Part shown: positions 8,562 through 17,233 of the stretch, in pieces | Position numbering within the stretch: position 1 is the stretch's first letter | Layout of the letters: each line of letters starts with the position of its first letter | Origin: Pseudomonas gingeri | Lineage (GTDB): Bacteria > Pseudomonadota > Gammaproteobacteria > Pseudomonadales > Pseudomonadaceae | Direction: 5' to 3' | Assembly (NCBI RefSeq): GCF_013385635.1 | Contig: NZ_JACAPR010000008.1 | Span: 186,001-250,000, forward strand | Length of the DNA stretch: 64,000 nt | Position numbers and translations under genes: made by a program | Notes under the pieces: generated by a model | Databases searched by the model: none | Seen by the model: only the letters and a program-made list of their open reading frames with translations | Told to the model about the DNA's origin: nothing

Positions 8562-9464
8562 ATGAAGCTGAACCAACTGATTCAAAGCCTGCTGGGCTCC
8601 CGCCAACCGGCACAGGTTTCGCGCCCGGAGCAGGAACTGCTGTCCAGCCTGCTGGTGATGGCCTGGGTGGTGGAGGCACGCGACCCCTACACCGGCGGGC
8701 ATCTGTGGCGGGTGGCGCAGTTCTGCGAACTGCTGGCGCAGAAGGCCGGTTTCACGACGGAGGAAGTGGCGCGGATTGCCCTCGGCGGTTTTGTCCATGA
8801 CCTGGGCAAGATCGGCATTCCCGACGCGGTGCTGCGCAAGGCCGGGCCCTTGAGCGACGAAGAGTACGCGGTGATCAAGACCCACCCCGACATCGGCTAC
8901 CGGCTGCTGCATGCCCATCCGCTGGCGGCGCTGGTCGAGGACGCCGTGCGCCTGCACCACGAAATGCCCGACGGCCGGGGTTATCCACTGGGACTCAAGG
9001 CCGGGGAGATTCCCCACCTGGCGAGCATTGTCGGCATCTGCGACGCCTTCGATGCCATGACCAGCACCCGCCCCTACCGTGCGGGCATGCCCCAGGCACA
9101 GGCGCTGCAGATCATCGGCAAGAACCTGGGGAGCCAGTTCGACGAACACTTTGGCGCGCTGTTTATCCAACTGGGGGAGTCAGGGGCGCTGAGCCCGATC
9201 ATCGGTCATACCGACCAGGGCATTCCCCTGCGCCATTGCGGCATGTGCGGGCCGACCGTGGTGCTCAGGCGCACCCACCGCGCGGGCGATCATGTGTTCT
9301 GCGGCAATTGCGGCGCCGACTACCTGCTGCAACAGAAAGAACCGGGAAGCACGCTGGAGCTGCAAGCCACCGGCGGCGGTGGCAACGCACAGGACCTCAG
9401 CCCCCAGGCCGATATCGAGTTGATCGAGCGGCTGGTCCGGCAGCAATTCGTCCAGGTTCTGTAG
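8562..9464 (+). CDS. HD-GYP domain protein with C-terminal zinc ribbon
   Basis: The 300-residue protein has a complete HD-GYP core: H47 in TGGHLWR, the metal pair H79-D80, HHE at 132-134 and the signature DGRGYP at 137-142, then DAFDAMTSTRPYR near 161-173. HD-GYP enzymes hydrolyse cyclic di-GMP, and none of the visible catalytic residues is missing. There is no receiver or membrane domain. Instead, after residue 225 come two Cys pairs, CGMC (226-229) and CGNC (247-250), as in a zinc ribbon. It lies next to the MCP gene, transcribed divergently. Confidence 0.9.
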   Translation: MKLNQLIQSLLGSRQPAQVSRPEQELLSSLLVMAWVVEARDPYTGGHLWRVAQFCELLAQKAGFTTEEVARIALGGFVHDLGKIGIPDAVLRKAGPLSDEEYAVIKTHPDIGYRLLHAHPLAALVEDAVRLHHEMPDGRGYPLGLKAGEIPHLASIVGICDAFDAMTSTRPYRAGMPQAQALQIIGKNLGSQFDEHFGALFIQLGESGALSPIIGHTDQGIPLRHCGMCGPTVVLRRTHRAGDHVFCGNCGADYLLQQKEPGSTLELQATGGGGNAQDLSPQADIELIERLVRQQFVQVL

Positions 9465-9490
9465 CCATGCGTGCCCGCCGTCGGGACGCC

Positions 9491-10072
9491 CTATTTCAAT
9501 AAGGCGAAGAGCGGGCGCACCAACCCCTCCAGCAGTTCCCGCTCGGGCCTGGAGCGGGCCAGCACCCGCAGCCCCATCAACACGCCCAGGCACAGGCGCG
9601 CCAGATCGTCCGCCGACTGCGCGGCATTGATGCTGCCCTGGGCCTGGCCGGCACGGATACAGCGCAGGAAAAAGTCCTCCATCCCTTCCTGGACCCTGGC
9701 CAACAGCGCCTTGAACTCCGGATCGTGGGGCGCCACCTCCAGGGCCGCGTTGACGATAAAACAGCCCTTGTGCTCAGGGTCGCCCAAGGACCGCTCGATG
9801 ATCTCGTCGAAGAACGCCAGCACCGCTTCGCGGGGTGGCAGTTGCCGCTCCAGGCGCGCGGAACGCTCGCAGAAGCCGTTCTGGATGTAATGATCGAGCG
9901 CCAGGCCGAACAGCGCGCGCTTGTCACCGAAGGCGTTGTACAGGCTGGCTCCGGTGATCCCCATGGCCTGCGCCAGGTCCCGTACCGAGGTCGCCTCGTA
10001 GCCGCGGGACCAGAAGCAGCGGATCGCCGCCTCCAATGCCCCGGTCTCGTCAAATTCTCTTGGTCGCGCCAT
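9491..10072 (-). CDS. TetR family transcriptional regulator
   Basis: 193 residues. The N-terminal helix-turn-helix occupies about residues 10-48 (AAIRCFWSRGYEATSVRDLAQAMGITGASLYNAFGDKRALF), the typical TetR arrangement with the recognition helix ending in SLYNAFGDK. The C-terminal half is a helical ligand-binding and dimerisation domain, including the HKGCFIVNAALE stretch common in the AcuR/NemR-like group. The gene is divergent from a glutathione S-transferase gene with 105 bases between, making that gene its most likely target. The inducer is unknown. Confidence 0.9.
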   Translation of the reverse strand: MARPREFDETGALEAAIRCFWSRGYEATSVRDLAQAMGITGASLYNAFGDKRALFGLALDHYIQNGFCERSARLERQLPPREAVLAFFDEIIERSLGDPEHKGCFIVNAALEVAPHDPEFKALLARVQEGMEDFFLRCIRAGQAQGSINAAQSADDLARLCLGVLMGLRVLARSRPERELLEGLVRPLFALLK

Positions 10073-10177
10073 AACTCACACATTGATTCAAATTGAAGTC
10101 GAACGGCGATTGTCACATAACCGGGTTCTGATCTATTTTATAACACTCGATCTAAAACATCAGCCAGGACCTTTTCC

Positions 10178-10885
10178 ATGATCCGCTTCTTTTTCCACCC
10201 CACGCCCAATCCCGCCAAAGTCTCGCTGTTTCTTGAAGAAACGGCACTGCCCTACGAAGTGATTCCCGTCGATACCAGCAAGGGCGAACAACACAGCCCG
10301 CAGTTCCTGGCGATCAACCCCAACGGCAAGGTACCGGCCATCGTCGATACCGAAGGCCCGGGCGGCCGTGAAGTGCGGGTGTTCGACTCCAACGCGATCC
10401 TGCTGTACCTGAGTGAAAAGACCGGGCTGCTCGGCGGCGAACCCGCTGATCGCGGTGAACTGCTGTCGTGGCTGATGTTCCTCGGCACCGGCCTCGGGCC
10501 GTTTTCCGGCCAGGCGGTGCACTTCCAGCATTCGGCCCCGGAAAGCCTGCCCTATGCCATCAATCGCTATCGCCGCGAAGCCGAGCGGCACTACCGGGTG
10601 CTTGACCGGCATCTGGCCGGGCGCACTTACATCGTCGGGGACAGCTACTCGATTGCCGATATCTCGGCCTGGGGCTGGATCGACCGGGCGGCGCGAGTGC
10701 TCAAAGGCGAAGAGTCGCCGCTGGCCGCCTACCCTCACCTGTCGGTCTGGTTCCAGCGTATCGACGCCCGTCCGGCCGTGGCCCGCGCCCGCCAGGTGGG
10801 CAAGAGCCATGCCTTCAAGCAGGTCAATGACGAACAAACCCGACGGGCGCTGTTCCCTTCGAACTATCCCGACACCACGGCCTGA
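10178..10885 (+). CDS. Glutathione S-transferase family protein
   Basis: 235 residues with a thioredoxin-like N-terminal domain (about 1-85) and an all-helical C-terminal domain. Asn11 in TPNPAKVSLFLEE sits at the catalytic position used by the Ure2/YfcG/YghU-like group, and NPNGKVPAIVD plus FDSNAILLYLSEKTG form the glutathione site (cis-Pro and the Glu/Asp-Ser pair). The helix motif YSIADISAWGW is the N-capping box of GST folds. A detoxification or disulfide-reductase role is likely. It is divergent from the TetR gene, which probably represses it. Confidence 0.88.
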   Translation: MIRFFFHPTPNPAKVSLFLEETALPYEVIPVDTSKGEQHSPQFLAINPNGKVPAIVDTEGPGGREVRVFDSNAILLYLSEKTGLLGGEPADRGELLSWLMFLGTGLGPFSGQAVHFQHSAPESLPYAINRYRREAERHYRVLDRHLAGRTYIVGDSYSIADISAWGWIDRAARVLKGEESPLAAYPHLSVWFQRIDARPAVARARQVGKSHAFKQVNDEQTRRALFPSNYPDTTA

Positions 10886-10897
10886 CGGAGATGCCGG

Positions 10898-10903
10898 TAT
10901 AAT
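10898..10903 (+). promoter_or_regulatory. Candidate -10 box of the TrmH-family gene
   Basis: A perfect TATAAT lies in the 48-base gap after the GST gene, 31 bases before the GTG start of the RNA methyltransferase. No good -35 box is visible at the usual distance, so the call rests on the hexamer alone. Confidence 0.4.
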
Positions 10904-10933
10904 CGCGTCTTTTTCCTGGAAGGCACCCGGCTC

Positions 10934-11401
10934 GTGGCAAACAAAAGGTACAGCTGCATTGGTTTGTATAACCCCAAGTCACCGGAAAACGTCGGTTCGG
11001 TGATGCGTGCAGCTGGCTGCTACGGCGTGGCCTCGGTGTTCTATACCGGCAAGCGTTATGAGCGGGCCCGGGACTTCGTCACCGACACCAAGAAGGTCCA
11101 CCAGGATATTCCGCTGATCGGCATCGACGACCTGAAGAAGATCCTGCCCCTGGGCTGCATCCCGGTCGCCGTCGAGCTGGTGGAAGGCGCCCGCTCGCTG
11201 CCGGAGTACACCCACCCGGACCGCGCGCTGTACATCTTCGGCCCGGAAGACGGCTCGCTGGACAAGGAAATCCGCGACTGGTGCGAGGATGTGGTGTACA
11301 TCCCCACCACCGGCTGCATGAACCTCGCCGCCACCGTCAACGTGGTGCTCTACGACCGCCTGGCCAAGGGCAACAACACCCGTTCGGGCCCCAAGTTCTG
11401 A
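10934..11401 (+). CDS. SpoU/TrmH-family RNA methyltransferase
   Basis: The 155-residue protein is a minimal SPOUT (knotted) methyltransferase. Motif 1 is NPKSPENVGSVMRAAGCYG near residues 14-32, the second is LYIFGPEDGSLDKEIRDWCE near 98, and the third is VYIPTTGCMNLAATVNVVLYD near 121, together forming the SAM-binding knot. It lacks the extra RNA-binding domains of RlmB or TrmJ, so the RNA substrate cannot be named. Start is GTG 10934, with GGAAGG about ten bases before it; a TATAAT hexamer lies further upstream. Confidence 0.85.
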   Translation: MANKRYSCIGLYNPKSPENVGSVMRAAGCYGVASVFYTGKRYERARDFVTDTKKVHQDIPLIGIDDLKKILPLGCIPVAVELVEGARSLPEYTHPDRALYIFGPEDGSLDKEIRDWCEDVVYIPTTGCMNLAATVNVVLYDRLAKGNNTRSGPKF

Positions 11402-11483
11402 GATTTTCGGAACCCGCACGGCCGCCCGCAGTCTGCAGTCTATCCATCAGCCGTCTAGCGATTGACCGTCCAGGAGACAGACC

Positions 11484-11858
11484 ATGAGCGACAGCAAAAT
11501 CGTACAGCGCATCGAATCCACCCCGTTCCAGTCCCCGGACCCGCACCAGAACGTCCAGGGCTGGGAGCGTATCGGCTCGCTGGCCGGCGGCGTGGTGATG
11601 ATGGGCAAGGGCCTGCGCCGTGGCGGCGTGTTCGGCCTGATCCAGGTGGCCATCGGCGGCGTGGCGCTGGCCCGTGGCATCACCGGCCACAGCTCGGCCA
11701 AGAGCCTGCTGGAAAAAGGTCGCCAGGACCTGCACGGCGTGCGCACGAAGATCGAGCGGGCGGCGGATGAGTTGAAACAGATGAAGGCCAATGCCGACGC
11801 GGCTACCCGCACCGCGACCGTGACCGGCAATGACTCGCTGAAGACGCCGAAGGCCTGA
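11484..11858 (+). CDS. DUF2892-like small membrane protein
   Basis: 124 residues. A central hydrophobic and glycine-rich pair of segments (about residues 32-70, IGSLAGGVVMMGKGL and GGVFGLIQVAIGGVALARGI) resembles the two-helix DUF2892/YgaP-type membrane module. It is flanked by a polar N-terminus and a basic, coiled C-terminal tail (RQDLHGVRTKIERAADELKQM). A GGAGACAG ribosome site precedes ATG 11484. Function is unknown. It stands alone, converging on the M61-like gene nine bases away. Confidence 0.65.
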   Translation: MSDSKIVQRIESTPFQSPDPHQNVQGWERIGSLAGGVVMMGKGLRRGGVFGLIQVAIGGVALARGITGHSSAKSLLEKGRQDLHGVRTKIERAADELKQMKANADAATRTATVTGNDSLKTPKA

Positions 11859-11866
11859 GCCTGAGG

Positions 11867-13105
11867 CTACTTCAGCAAATCACTGGCCAGGACCTTCGAC
11901 GACCCGCCCATCACGCTCTCGCTGAGCTGGATGAATTCGTGGGTCGTCACCGTGTCCAGGCGCATCGCCGCCCGGCTCACATCGTCCAGTGAGTGCTGGT
12001 TGCCGGTGCGCTGGCGAATTTCCCGATCCAGCTCCTGCAACAACAACACCGCACGGGCCACCGTCGGCCCGCTGACCTGGTCGCCACGCAGACCGGTGAC
12101 CTTGTGGCTGACGCGGGCCAGCTTCGCCTGCAGGGCCTGATAGCGTTCCTCGCTCATGCCCCCCGCCCGGCGCACCAGCTCGATGGCGTAGTACTCCGCC
12201 AGGCCTTCACCGATCCAGTCGCTGCGATGGCTGTCGTTGATCCGCCCGAAGACGTGCACCAGCTCGCGCACCAGCGGACTGGCCCCGGACTCACCGATCA
12301 GCGGCCCGGTGGTGTGCAGGTAGATCGAGTCATGGGCCGCCTGGCTGCCGCGCATCATCGACTCGCCCGCCCCGACCACCAGCAGTTTCGGCGGATTGCG
12401 CGGGAAGACTTCCTGCACCTTGGGCCAGACAAACGTCAGCAGCGTCAGGACATCCATGCGCCGCATGCCTTCGCCCCGCGGACCGGCGACCGTCACTTCG
12501 GTTTCCCCCAGGCGCGTGCGCCGGCTGCCGAGATTGCCGGCCAGCATCCAGCCGGTCGGGCGATCGAACAGGCGCGAGACGTTATCGATGCGAAAGCGGT
12601 TCCTGCCGATCCGGGGCCAGGCGGTCTCGACGCTTTTCCAGCCGGTGGGCAGCTCGAACTCCAGGCGCGCCACCAGTTCCGTGCCGTCCTGCTGGTCCAG
12701 GTGTGCCGGCGGGACCAGTTCCTCGCCGCGCAACAGGGCCCAGTTGGCGGTCATGCGGGTATCGAAGGTGCCGTTCTTGCGCGGATGGCTGATGCTCACC
12801 CGATAGCTGAGACTGGCCTTGCCGGGAGCCGGCCGCCAGATCCCGCGGCTGGCGCTGCCGGCCTGGTCGGGTGCCTGCAACCACTGGCCATCGGCCTTGA
12901 AGTCGGTGTAGTAACCCTGGCTGCCCAGGTCGAAGTCGAGGCTGCGCACCGCCGAGCCCTGGGCCAGGGTCAGGCGCACTTCGGCCTGATCGCTCTGGGG
13001 CAGCAGGCGCACATGATAATCCAGGTCGACTTTTTTCCCGGCCCAACCGGGACCGGCCAGCATCAGCAGCAGCAACCCCAGCAACAGTCGGCAATGCACC
13101 GGCAT
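11867..13105 (-). CDS. M61-like (aminopeptidase-fold) exported protein, active site degenerate
   Basis: The 412-residue product has a signal peptide (cleavage near residue 24, GPGWA/GKK), a beta-rich N-terminal domain like the M61 glycyl-aminopeptidase scaffold, and a helical domain holding the expected zinc region. In place of HExxH there is Arg280-Glu-Leu-Val-His284; the downstream WIGEGLAEYY (297-306), which would give the third ligand, is intact. It is therefore likely a non-catalytic or altered-metal relative. ATG 13105 follows GAGGGAG; an upstream GTG at 13111 is too close to that site. It overlaps no gene but probably follows ycgN in one transcript. Confidence 0.7.
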   Translation of the reverse strand: MPVHCRLLLGLLLLMLAGPGWAGKKVDLDYHVRLLPQSDQAEVRLTLAQGSAVRSLDFDLGSQGYYTDFKADGQWLQAPDQAGSASRGIWRPAPGKASLSYRVSISHPRKNGTFDTRMTANWALLRGEELVPPAHLDQQDGTELVARLEFELPTGWKSVETAWPRIGRNRFRIDNVSRLFDRPTGWMLAGNLGSRRTRLGETEVTVAGPRGEGMRRMDVLTLLTFVWPKVQEVFPRNPPKLLVVGAGESMMRGSQAAHDSIYLHTTGPLIGESGASPLVRELVHVFGRINDSHRSDWIGEGLAEYYAIELVRRAGGMSEERYQALQAKLARVSHKVTGLRGDQVSGPTVARAVLLLQELDREIRQRTGNQHSLDDVSRAAMRLDTVTTHEFIQLSESVMGGSSKVLASDLLK

Positions 13106-13130
13106 ACACACTCCCTCGGGCCCGCCTGAC

Positions 13131-13580
13131 TCAACCGGCGCGGAAAATCAGGTGATCTTCCCAATCGTCCTCGGGCACGCTGCCTTCGGCCAGCATGCGT
13201 CCGGACTGGGAAATCCGCTCATGGTGCACCGCATCGCGATCGCCACAGACCAGATGGTGCCAGAGCGGCAGGTCCTTGCCTTCGCTGACCAGGCGATAGC
13301 CGCAGGTCGGTGGCAGCCATTTGAACTGGTCGGCCTTGCCCGGCGTGAGCTGGATGCAGTCGGGCACCGAATCGCGACGATTGCCGTAGTCGGTGCACTG
13401 GCAGGTCTTCAGGTCGAGGAGCTTGCAGGCGATCCGCGTGTAATAGACGCTGTTGTCCTCCTCATCCTCGAGCTTTTGCAGGCAGCACAAGCCACAACCG
13501 TCGCACAGCGACTCCCATTCCTCCTGATCGAGTTGATCGAGGGTCTTGCGTATCCAGAAGGGTTCGACTCTTGCGGCCAT
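13131..13580 (-). CDS. YcgN-family cysteine cluster protein
   Basis: 149 residues of the UPF0260/YcgN type. The N-terminal [11 protein letters not shown] (near residues 27-37) and later [20 protein letters not shown] and CGDRD cysteines form the CxxCxxCC-type zinc/iron-sulfur cluster domain shared with the YkgJ group. Function is unknown in the family. The M61-like gene starts 25 bases downstream on the same strand. Confidence 0.88.
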   Translation of the reverse strand: MAARVEPFWIRKTLDQLDQEEWESLCDGCGLCCLQKLEDEEDNSVYYTRIACKLLDLKTCQCTDYGNRRDSVPDCIQLTPGKADQFKWLPPTCGYRLVSEGKDLPLWHHLVCGDRDAVHHERISQSGRMLAEGSVPEDDWEDHLIFRAG

Positions 13581-13857
13581 GGCTCAAACATCTGCATCGG
13601 GTAGTGAAAAGGCCGCCAGTCTAGTGCCCGCGCCGCAAAGGGCCAAGCATTGGCGACTGTCGGTTGAAGAAGACTTGTCAGCCGGCACGCCGCGCAGTAG
13701 CTTTGGTGCTCGTAAAAGCCCTAGCCAACCGCCATTAGCGCTCTACCGCGCCGCACGAAGCAGATTGTAGACGGGCCAGATATCACCACCGGATACCGCT
13801 GCAACGGCCCGGGTCGACTCCCACCCTTCATCCCAGACTCTAGTTCAGGAATTTCCC

Positions 13858-14451
13858 ATGAGCGCCAACCCACGTGTCGCCGATTACCCGATCGATGCCC
13901 AGTTCACCCAACGCTGGTCGCCCCGCGCCTTCACCGGCGAAGCCATTCCGGAAGAAACCCTGCTGAGCTTTTTCGAAGCCGCCCGCTGGGCGCCGTCGGC
14001 CTACAACTCGCAGCCGTGGCGCTTCCTCTACGCGCGCCGTGACACGCCGAACTGGCAACGCTTCCTCGGCCTGCTCAACGAGTTCAACCGTGGCTGGGCG
14101 CAACACGCTTCGGCGCTGGTCATCGTGATCTCGAAAACCACCTTCAAGGTGCCCGGCGCCGCCGAGGAAACCCCGGCCCTGTGGCACACCTTCGACACCG
14201 GTTCGGCCTGGGGCTACCTGGCCCTGCAGGCCAGCAAGAGTGGTTGGCACACCCACGGCATGGCCGGCTTCGACCAGGAACTGACCCGCCAGGAGCTGAA
14301 GATTCCAGAAGGTTATGCCCTGCACGCGGCGGTGGCGGTGGGCAAGCTGGGCGACAAGGCGACCCTGGCCGACTACCTGCAGGCCCGCGAAGTACCGAGC
14401 CCACGCGAGCCGTTGAGCGCGCTGGCGGCCGAAGGTGATTTCAGCCTGTAA
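13858..14451 (+). CDS. Nitroreductase family protein
   Basis: 197 residues with the FMN-dependent nitroreductase fold. RWSPRAFTGEAIPEETLLSFFEAARWAPSAYNSQPWRFLYARRD near residues 18-61 contains the Arg and Ser-x-x-N-x-Q-P-W residues that hold the flavin phosphate and ring, and DTGSAWGYLALQAS near 113 is the dimer helix. Such enzymes reduce nitro compounds or quinones with NAD(P)H; the physiological substrate is unknown. The 277 bases between this gene and ycgN, which is divergent, show no further gene. Confidence 0.87.
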   Translation: MSANPRVADYPIDAQFTQRWSPRAFTGEAIPEETLLSFFEAARWAPSAYNSQPWRFLYARRDTPNWQRFLGLLNEFNRGWAQHASALVIVISKTTFKVPGAAEETPALWHTFDTGSAWGYLALQASKSGWHTHGMAGFDQELTRQELKIPEGYALHAAVAVGKLGDKATLADYLQAREVPSPREPLSALAAEGDFSL

Positions 14452-14468
14452 TCGCCCAGCGGACTGTC

Positions 14469-14598
14469 GATCGTTCCCACGGTCCCCGTGGGAATGCGGC
14501 CCGTGATGCCCTAGTGGGAGCGGGCTTGCCCGCGAAGCTTTTGAAGCGGACGCAGAGCGTCCAGTGAGGCATTCCCACGCTGGAACGTGGGAACGATC
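14469..14598. repeat. ~110-bp multi-hairpin repeat, copy 2, with nested REP
   Basis: The outer parts match copy 1 in the same orientation: GATCGTTCCCAC..GTGGGAATGC at the left and GGCATTCCCACGCTGGAACGTGGGAACGATC-like sequence at the right. The central hairpin is replaced from about 14511 to 14545 by a REP unit (GTGGGAGCGGGCTTGCCCGC, 14514-14533) and its tail. It therefore looks like a REP inserted into, or exchanged with, the middle of the larger element. It lies between two convergent genes and may terminate both. Confidence 0.75.
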
Positions 14599-14607
14599 TG
14601 GCGTCAA

Positions 14608-15540
14608 TCAGTACCCGCGATCGAAGTCCACTTCCCCGCGCAACGCGGTCTCGGCCTGATAGGCCCGCAGGTTATCGACGAACAACTGCACCATCATGGT
14701 CGGTGAAGTCGGTGCCGAGCTGTGGCCGGTCAGCAACAATCCCCACGCCGTCCAGAACGGGTGGCGCTGCGGCAACGGCTCCTGGCGGCAGACATCGATC
14801 ACCGCCCCCGCCAGATGTCCTTCCTTCAAGGCCTCCACCAGATCAGCATCGACCACCGCCACGCCGCGCCCGGCATTGATGAACAGGCCGGTCGGCTTGA
14901 AGCGCTTGAACAGCGCCGCGTCGTACAGGTCATGGGTATTGGGTGTGTTGGGCAACAGGTTGATCACATAATCCACCTCGCCGACCCGCTCACCCAGCGC
15001 CTCGAGGGCATCCACGCGGATAAACGGCGGCTGCTCCCGGGCCTCGCTGGCGATCCCGTACAGCTCGACCCCGAACGGTTGCAGAAACTGCGCCACGCTA
15101 TGGCCGATGTCCCCGGCGCCGACGATCAGCACCTTGCGCCCCGCCAGGCTCTGTCCCAGGCGATTGTCCCATTTGCGCTCGACCTGGCTGACCAGTCGCG
15201 CCAGCACTTCGCGCTCGTGGCCGAGCATATAGGTCAGGACGTACTCGGCCATCACCTGGCCAAAGATCCCCACGGCGCGGGTCAGGCGGTAGTGGCGCGG
15301 CAGTCCTTCGGCCAGCAGCGGCGTGACACCCGCCCAGGTCGATTGCAGCCACTGCGGCTGGTGGCCCTGGCGCAACAGGGTCGCCAGCAGATCCGGCTGC
15401 CCCAGCCAGATCGGGCAGTCGGTCGCCAGGCTCGACAGCGTGGCCGAATCACCGCTGGTCATTACTTCAAGTTCGGGTGCCGCCTGGCGCAGCAGGCGGG
15501 CATACAGGGCGTGGTCGTGTTCGGCAATCAGAACGCGCAT
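14608..15540 (-). CDS. D-2-hydroxyacid dehydrogenase (GhrA-like)
   Basis: 310 residues. The NAD(P)-binding glycine motif is VGAGDIG (140-146); the catalytic Arg lies in INAGRGVAVVD near 225-235, and the catalytic Glu and His correspond to CRQEPLP and LTGHSSAPT towards the C-terminus. Together with the unusual N-terminal half this resembles glyoxylate/hydroxypyruvate reductase A, which reduces these 2-oxoacids with NADPH. The exact substrate is not settled by sequence. It stands alone, flanked by repeat copy 2 downstream and a strong palindrome upstream. Confidence 0.87.
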   Translation of the reverse strand: MRVLIAEHDHALYARLLRQAAPELEVMTSGDSATLSSLATDCPIWLGQPDLLATLLRQGHQPQWLQSTWAGVTPLLAEGLPRHYRLTRAVGIFGQVMAEYVLTYMLGHEREVLARLVSQVERKWDNRLGQSLAGRKVLIVGAGDIGHSVAQFLQPFGVELYGIASEAREQPPFIRVDALEALGERVGEVDYVINLLPNTPNTHDLYDAALFKRFKPTGLFINAGRGVAVVDADLVEALKEGHLAGAVIDVCRQEPLPQRHPFWTAWGLLLTGHSSAPTSPTMMVQLFVDNLRAYQAETALRGEVDFDRGY

Positions 15541-15633
15541 GGTTCAAACCTTTCAAAAACGGTGCAGGCAGCCGCCGACGAAGCGCTCTCCATCGTGCTC
15601 GGCCACCGCCAGAAAATACATTCCATTTGAGTC

Positions 15634-15655
15634 GAATGCCCTGGACAGGGCATTC
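15634..15655 (-). terminator. Hairpin downstream of ycgL
   Basis: GAATGCCCTG and CAGGGCATTC form perfect 10-bp arms separated by two bases, eleven bases beyond the ycgL stop. There is no real U-run, so it is at best a weak intrinsic terminator for rnd-ycgL. Confidence 0.45.
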
Positions 15656-15666
15656 AGGGATATCCG

Positions 15667-15960
15667 TCAGACCGGATCATTGCGCCGCAACAGCTCTTCG
15701 GGCAAGTGTTCGATGTACTCGTCTTCCGCCGGCGGCATCTGCAGGTGATAGCCCTGGGTCTCGAGGTTTTCGAGCACCTTGTGGATATCTTCGCGCGACA
15801 GCTTGCGCTCGGGCGTCAGCACCAGGTCGAAGGCATGCTGCGGTTTGCCGAACGCCAGCAACAGATTCTCCGGCACGCGCTCCAAAGCATCGCTCTTGAG
15901 CACATAGAGGTACATCTCGTTCTTGCGCGGGCTTCGGTAGATGGAGCAAATACGTTTCAA
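15667..15960 (-). CDS. ycgL: YcgL domain protein
   Basis: 97 residues matching the YcgL (DUF709) family across its length: [21 protein letters not shown] at the N-terminus, [22 protein letters not shown] in the middle and the acidic [17 protein letters not shown] near the end. Function is unknown. It starts with TTG at 15960, overlapping the rnd stop codon in a TTGA, with a GGAGAA site inside the end of rnd. Expression is therefore probably coupled to RNase D. Its presence right after rnd is common in pseudomonads. Confidence 0.87.
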   Translation of the reverse strand: MKRICSIYRSPRKNEMYLYVLKSDALERVPENLLLAFGKPQHAFDLVLTPERKLSREDIHKVLENLETQGYHLQMPPAEDEYIEHLPEELLRRNDPV

Positions 15961-17090
15961 GGCTGTTCTCCGGCAGTCGCCAGGCTATCGAGCAAGGCCT
16001 GGCCCATCAATTCGCGGCGCCAGCCACGCAGCGAATCGGGCAATTGATAAGGTCCGTCAGGAAAGCCGCTCTTGATCAGCGCTTCCAGGGTTTTCTTGCG
16101 CAGCATCAGTTCCGGCGCGATACCCAGGCGCTCGGCCTCTGCCTGGCCGACCGCCCGCAGGCGCTTGACCAGCGCCCCGGCTTCGATCGGCAGCGGCTCG
16201 GGCACCGCCGGTGGCCACTGGTCCATCGGCACGCTGCCGGCCTGCTTGATCAGTCCGAGGAGGAATTCTCCGTCCTGGCGCACGGTACGCGGGTGCATGT
16301 CGTCGATACGGGCGAGGGTCACCAGATTGTCCGGCTGACTCTTGGCCAGGGGCCACAGGGAATGTTCGCGGACAATCCGATTGCGCGGCAGGTCACGGGC
16401 CCGGGCCTCGCGCTCGCGCCAGGCACAGAGTTCACGCAGCACCGCCAGTTGCGCCCTGGACAGCTTCCAGGCCAGCTTAGCCTCGCGATAGACCTCGTAG
16501 GGATCGACCTCGCGGCGCAGGTTGGCAACCAGTTCGGCACCGTCCTCCAGGACCCAGGCGAACTTGTCGTCCGACAGTTGCGGACGCAGGCGGGTATAGA
16601 CCTCGGCCAGGTGCAGCGCATCCTCGGCGGCATAGCTGACCTGGGTGTCCGACAGCGGGCGCTGAAGCCAGTCCGAACGGGTCTCGCCCTTGGGCAATTC
16701 GATGCCGAGCACTTCCTGGACCAGGCGCGAATAGCCCATGGAAAAACCCAGGTTCAGGTACGCGGCGGCCAGTTGGGTGTCGAACAGCGGCACCGGCAGG
16801 CTGCCGGTCAGGCGCAAGAGGACTTCGAGGTCTTCACTGCAGGCATGCACCACCTTGATCACCGCCGGGTTTTCCAGCAAGGCGGCCAGGGGTTGCCAGT
16901 TGTCGATAGTCAAAGGGTCGATCAGGTAAGCGCGGACGCCATCACCGATCTGGATCAGCCCGGCGATGGGATAAAAGGTGTCGACCCGCATGAATTCGGT
17001 GTCGAGGGCAACGAAGGGTAATTGTTGCCATTCAGTGCAATGCTGACCGAGGCTATCGTTGTCGCGAATCCAGTGAATATCGATGGCCAC
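15957..17090 (-). CDS. rnd: Ribonuclease D
   Basis: 377 residues, close to the 375 of E. coli RNase D, a 3'-5' exonuclease that trims tRNA precursors. The DEDD exonuclease motifs are DTE (30-32), the [10 protein letters not shown] motif near 88-97 and [13 protein letters not shown] near 155-167, followed by one HRDC domain (around 205-290) and a second helical RNA-binding domain. I chose the GTG at 17090, with GGGAGAG before it; the frame is open to an ATG at 17153, but that adds residues foreign to the family. ycgL overlaps its 3' end. Confidence 0.93.
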   Translation of the reverse strand: MAIDIHWIRDNDSLGQHCTEWQQLPFVALDTEFMRVDTFYPIAGLIQIGDGVRAYLIDPLTIDNWQPLAALLENPAVIKVVHACSEDLEVLLRLTGSLPVPLFDTQLAAAYLNLGFSMGYSRLVQEVLGIELPKGETRSDWLQRPLSDTQVSYAAEDALHLAEVYTRLRPQLSDDKFAWVLEDGAELVANLRREVDPYEVYREAKLAWKLSRAQLAVLRELCAWREREARARDLPRNRIVREHSLWPLAKSQPDNLVTLARIDDMHPRTVRQDGEFLLGLIKQAGSVPMDQWPPAVPEPLPIEAGALVKRLRAVGQAEAERLGIAPELMLRKKTLEALIKSGFPDGPYQLPDSLRGWRRELMGQALLDSLATAGEQP

Positions 17091-17233
17091 ACGGCTCTCC
17101 CTTGAAGAATGGCGCGCAGTATATATCGCCACAGGCGATTTCCGAGCATTCACTCTGCAACAGCATGAGTGAAAAGACCCGCTGCGAAAAAAGAATAGTC
17201 CTACTCATGAAGTTCAGCCCGACCGAGGATGAC

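Noticed and set aside
12000..13130. 378-codon plus-strand frame opposite the M61-like gene
   Set aside because: Antisense shadow; the minus-strand product has a signal peptide and recognisable fold motifs.
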